The notes below the pieces were generated by a model. The model ran no database searches, was not told the origin of the DNA, and saw only the letters and a program-made list of their open reading frames with translations. Of a stretch of DNA of 64,000 nucleotides, positions 62,575 through 64,000 are shown piece after piece. Positions within the stretch are counted from its first letter, which is position 1. Each line of letters begins with the position of its first letter. Source of the DNA: Actinoplanes octamycinicus. Its GTDB lineage: Bacteria > Actinomycetota > Actinomycetes > Mycobacteriales > Micromonosporaceae. The position numbers were made by a program, and so were the translations under genes. The stretch is taken from assembly GCF_014205225.1 (NCBI RefSeq), contig NZ_JACHNB010000001.1:6367501-6431500 (forward strand), read 5' to 3'.

Positions 62575-63000
62575 TCAGCCCTTGATCTGCTTGCGGCCGC
62601 CGTTGCCGGCGCCGATGGCGATCCTGCGGGGCTTGGCCTTGGCGGAGACCGGGATCTCCAGGGTCAGCACGCCGCTGTCGTAGCTGGCCTTGAGGTTCTC
62701 GGTGTCGAGGGTGTCGCCGAGGAACAGCTGGCGGCTGAACACCCCCATCGGACGCTCGCTGATCACCGTCTCGACGTCCTCCTTGCCGTGGCGGCGGCGC
62801 TCCGCCCGCACCTGCAGGACGTTGCGCTCCACGGTCAGGTCGATCGAGTCCGGGTCGACGCCGGGCAGGTCGAAGTACACGTAGAAGGTGTCACCGTCGC
62901 GCTCGGCGTCGACGTGCATCACCGCGGGCCGGCTGCTGGTGCCGGTGAACTGCTCGAACACGCGGTCGAGGTCGCGGAACGGGTCGGTACGCAGAAGCAT
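62575..63000 (-). CDS. small heat-shock protein (Hsp20 family)
   Basis: A 141-residue alpha-crystallin chaperone. N-terminal [20 protein letters not shown] is typical of actinobacterial Hsp18-type proteins. The alpha-crystallin domain spans about 45-135 with [39 protein letters not shown] and [16 protein letters not shown]. It holds unfolding proteins in soluble complexes. ATG 63000 is preceded by AAGGAGGAG; a second ATG lies six bases upstream. The promoter region has both HAIR and CIRCE operators. Confidence 0.96.
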   Translation of the reverse strand: MLLRTDPFRDLDRVFEQFTGTSSRPAVMHVDAERDGDTFYVYFDLPGVDPDSIDLTVERNVLQVRAERRRHGKEDVETVISERPMGVFSRQLFLGDTLDTENLKASYDSGVLTLEIPVSAKAKPRRIAIGAGNGGRKQIKG

Positions 63001-63040
63001 GGCCATCTCCTCCTTCGGTGCTGCCTCACCAGGGGTGGTA

Positions 63041-63061
63041 GTTGAGCCTCGAAGACTCAAG
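63041..63061 (-). promoter_or_regulatory. HAIR (HspR-binding) element
   Basis: GTTGAGC-N7-ACTCAAG (63041-63061) matches the HAIR consensus CTTGAGT-N7-ACTCAAG in 12 of 14 positions. It lies 40 bases before the hsp20 start and downstream of the promoter. Binding of HspR there should block transcription until heat shock. HspR itself is not in the window. Confidence 0.8.
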
Positions 63062-63075
63062 TCTTCGCTCCTTCT

Positions 63076-63104
63076 GGATTAGCACTCTCGGCCGCCGAGT
63101 GCAA
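63076..63104 (-). promoter_or_regulatory. hsp20 promoter
   Basis: Read on the minus strand, TTGCAC (plus 63099-63104) and TAATCC (plus 63076-63081) are separated by 17 bases. The promoter overlaps the CIRCE element, as in many groE genes, and the HAIR element lies downstream of it. The transcript would have a leader of about 65-70 bases. Confidence 0.6.
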
Positions 63105-63105
63105 G
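63079..63105. promoter_or_regulatory. CIRCE (HrcA-binding) element
   Basis: TTAGCACTC-N9-GAGTGCAAG (63079-63105) matches the CIRCE consensus TTAGCACTC-N9-GAGTGCTAA in all 9 left-arm and 7 of 9 right-arm positions. It overlaps the hsp20 promoter. HrcA is the expected repressor. Confidence 0.9.
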
Positions 63106-63108
63106 CCG

Positions 63109-63137
63109 TTGACAGCCGGCGACCCACGTTTTATTGG
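63109..63137 (+). promoter_or_regulatory. promoter for the small gene at 63171
   Basis: TTGACA (63109-63114), a 17-base spacer and TATTGG (63132-63137). It is divergent from the hsp20 promoter and four bases from the CIRCE site, so heat-shock repressors could influence it. A perfect AGGAGGTGA ribosome site follows. Confidence 0.55.
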
Positions 63138-63170
63138 TGGAGAGAGCAGGTCCTCAGGAGGTGACCACCG

Positions 63171-63539
63171 ATGTTGACGCAGCCCTCGCTCCCGCTCACC
63201 GACCGGTGGGCGCTGCACATCGCCGCCAGCCCGCATCGGGTCGACGACATCCTCGCCGACCTGTGCCTCCACCAGCGGGCCCGGGCGATCGGCGACCCGG
63301 CGTTCCCGGCGTGCCTGCTCGGCCGGGGCAGCCCGGACGAGCCGCCGGCCTGGCTGAGCTTCGTCCGCGCCGAGTTGGAGCGCCGCGGCCACCGCACCCG
63401 CTGGTGCGGGCCGGACTGCCGCCACCAGCTGTGGCCGCCGGCCACCACGCCGGACCCGGCACGCCGCCGGCGAGGCCGGACCTCGCTGCGCCGGCTGACC
63501 GGTCGCACCGCGCATCACCGCGCGCCCGCGCCGGCGTGA
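63171..63539 (+). CDS. small hypothetical protein
   Basis: A 122-residue protein beginning MLTQPSLPLTDRWALHIAAS. ATG 63171 has an AGGAGGTGA site seven bases upstream, one of the best in the window. The first 85 residues look like a compact helical domain with a WCGPDCRHQLW segment that could bind a metal. The last 35 residues are arginine/alanine-rich and run into a 41-bp tandem repeat. No family is recognised; divergent placement from hsp20 suggests a stress role. Confidence 0.6.
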   Translation: MLTQPSLPLTDRWALHIAASPHRVDDILADLCLHQRARAIGDPAFPACLLGRGSPDEPPAWLSFVRAELERRGHRTRWCGPDCRHQLWPPATTPDPARRRRGRTSLRRLTGRTAHHRAPAPA

Positions 63540-63620
63540 CCGGTCGCAGCGCGCATCACCACGTGCCCGCGCCGGCGTGACCCGGGGCGCGGCGCACCGC
63601 CGCGTGCCCGCGGCCGGGTG
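63498..63620 (+). repeat. three 41-bp tandem repeats
   Basis: Units at 63498-63538, 63539-63579 and 63580-63620 each begin ACCGG or ACCCG and end with GTG. The first two differ at only about three bases; the third is more diverged. The first unit encodes the last codons of the small protein at 63171, so copy-number change would alter its C-terminus or the distance to the next gene. Confidence 0.85.
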
Positions 63621-63624
63621 ACGC

Positions 63625-64000
63625 TCAGGCGCCGCCGTTGATCGCGCCGGTGCGCAGGGCGCCCTCGGTGACCTTCCACTTGGTCAGCAGGGCGTCGTAG
63701 GCGCCGTCGTCGATCATGGCGTACAGGGCGGTCTGCACGGCGGTGGTGAGCGCCTCGCGGTCCTTGGCGACGCCGATCCCGTACGGAATGGCCTCGATCT
63801 GCGGCCCGGACAGCTCCAGCCCGGCGTCGCGCTGCACGTCGAGGGCGGCGATCGGGAAGTCGTTGAGGGCCGCGTCGGCGCGCCCGCGGGCCACCGCCAC
63901 CGACGGGGTGGCGCTGCGGACCACGGTCGCCTTCTTCTTGGTGCACTTCGCGGCCTGCGCGGTGGCCATGTCGACGTAGACGGTGTCCGGCTGCACGGCC
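63625..64000 (-). CDS. ABC-transporter solute-binding protein, family 3 (partial, C-terminal part)
   Basis: The minus-strand frame runs off the right edge; about 125 residues are visible up to the stop at 63625. The text is the second lobe of a periplasmic-type amino-acid-binding protein: GRADAALNDFPIAALDVQRD, PYGIGVAKDREALTTAVQTA and YDALLTKWKVTEGAL near the end. In Gram-positive bacteria such proteins are lipid-anchored and deliver glutamate, glutamine or other polar amino acids to an ABC permease. The signal and permease genes lie outside the window. Confidence 0.88.
   Translation of the reverse strand, partial: AVQPDTVYVDMATAQAAKCTKKKATVVRSATPSVAVARGRADAALNDFPIAALDVQRDAGLELSGPQIEAIPYGIGVAKDREALTTAVQTALYAMIDDGAYDALLTKWKVTEGALRTGAINGGA

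Noticed and set aside
1..64000. CRISPR arrays, rRNA and tRNA genes, insertion sequences, integrases
   Set aside because: I looked for spaced identical repeats, conserved rRNA cores, tRNA TPsiC and anticodon arms, and transposase DDE text on both strands and saw none; small divergent tRNAs could be missed by eye.

Overview
The window is about 70% GC, almost every gene shows actinobacterial codon bias, GTG starts are common, and CIRCE/HAIR heat-shock sites and leaderless-type promoters are present. Together with the gene content (MEDS-domain regulators, SpoIIE-type phosphatase, DUF1048/PadR/ABC operon, secreted PL11 and GH43 enzymes) this points to a filamentous actinomycete, most likely a member of the Micromonosporaceae such as Actinoplanes. 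That placement is inference; no rRNA marker lies in the window. The region looks chromosomal: I see no transposase, integrase, CRISPR array or tRNA gene, only a few gene relics.

Layout. 1-1000: the end of an unidentified gene, a GyrI-like protein and an excisionase-like HTH relic. 1216-10414: a potassium module made of a short KdpD-like kinase, a 27-codon ORF, kdpF-A-B-C and kdpD-kdpE, facing a large APC-type permease (10422-12344, minus strand). 12464-15097: a PadR regulator, two DUF1048 proteins and an ABC exporter in one tightly overlapping operon, preceded by a cluster of GGTAC motifs. 15145-21727: DUF389 membrane protein, CooC-like ATPase with a clear leaderless promoter, aldo-keto reductase, CPA1 Na+/H+ antiporter, cold-shock protein between two hairpins, and small genes. 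21607-26723: a STAS protein and a divergent arsenic locus, with arsR-aquaporin-arsC on the minus strand and a CCG-rich peptide, a flavoprotein carrying the same CCG signature and an MFS transporter on the plus strand; paired ArsR-type operators lie between them. 26965-33857: a secreted DUF1996 protein containing a duplicated helical insert, TetR plus SDR with a perfect palindromic operator, a PAS/SpoIIE phosphatase and an EAL phosphodiesterase. 33957-36729: nhaA and an ArsB/NhaD-type transporter, each preceded by the same conserved leader element at the same distance from a -10 box. This is the best candidate for a previously undescribed regulatory element in the window. 36730-41322: CBS protein, ECF sigma/zinc-finger anti-sigma pair, NTF2/FMN-reductase pair and two MEDS-domain partner-switching genes. 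41655-47956: GH43 enzyme, FAD-Rieske oxidoreductase, an SDR relic, pabA and a pabB-pabC fusion. 48163-56600: stress and resistance genes including MarR with an 18-bp-arm palindrome, a membrane-anchored serine hydrolase, a NarL-type two-component system with an in-frame 24-bp repeat in the kinase, and an Ltp-repeat protein. 56829-64000: a PL11 rhamnogalacturonan lyase, an ATP-dependent DNA ligase, an alpha/beta hydrolase, an hsp20 gene with both HAIR and CIRCE sites, a small protein ending in 41-bp tandem repeats, and the end of an ABC solute-binding protein.

Main theme: ion homeostasis. High-affinity K+ uptake (Kdp), a possible second K+/amino-acid permease and three Na+/cation-proton transporters lie within 36 kb. 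Partner-switch and second-messenger signalling genes (STAS, SpoIIE, MEDS-STAS, MEDS-HATPase, EAL) are the second theme. Starts were chosen from ribosome binding sites and family lengths. Alternatives are given where they matter.
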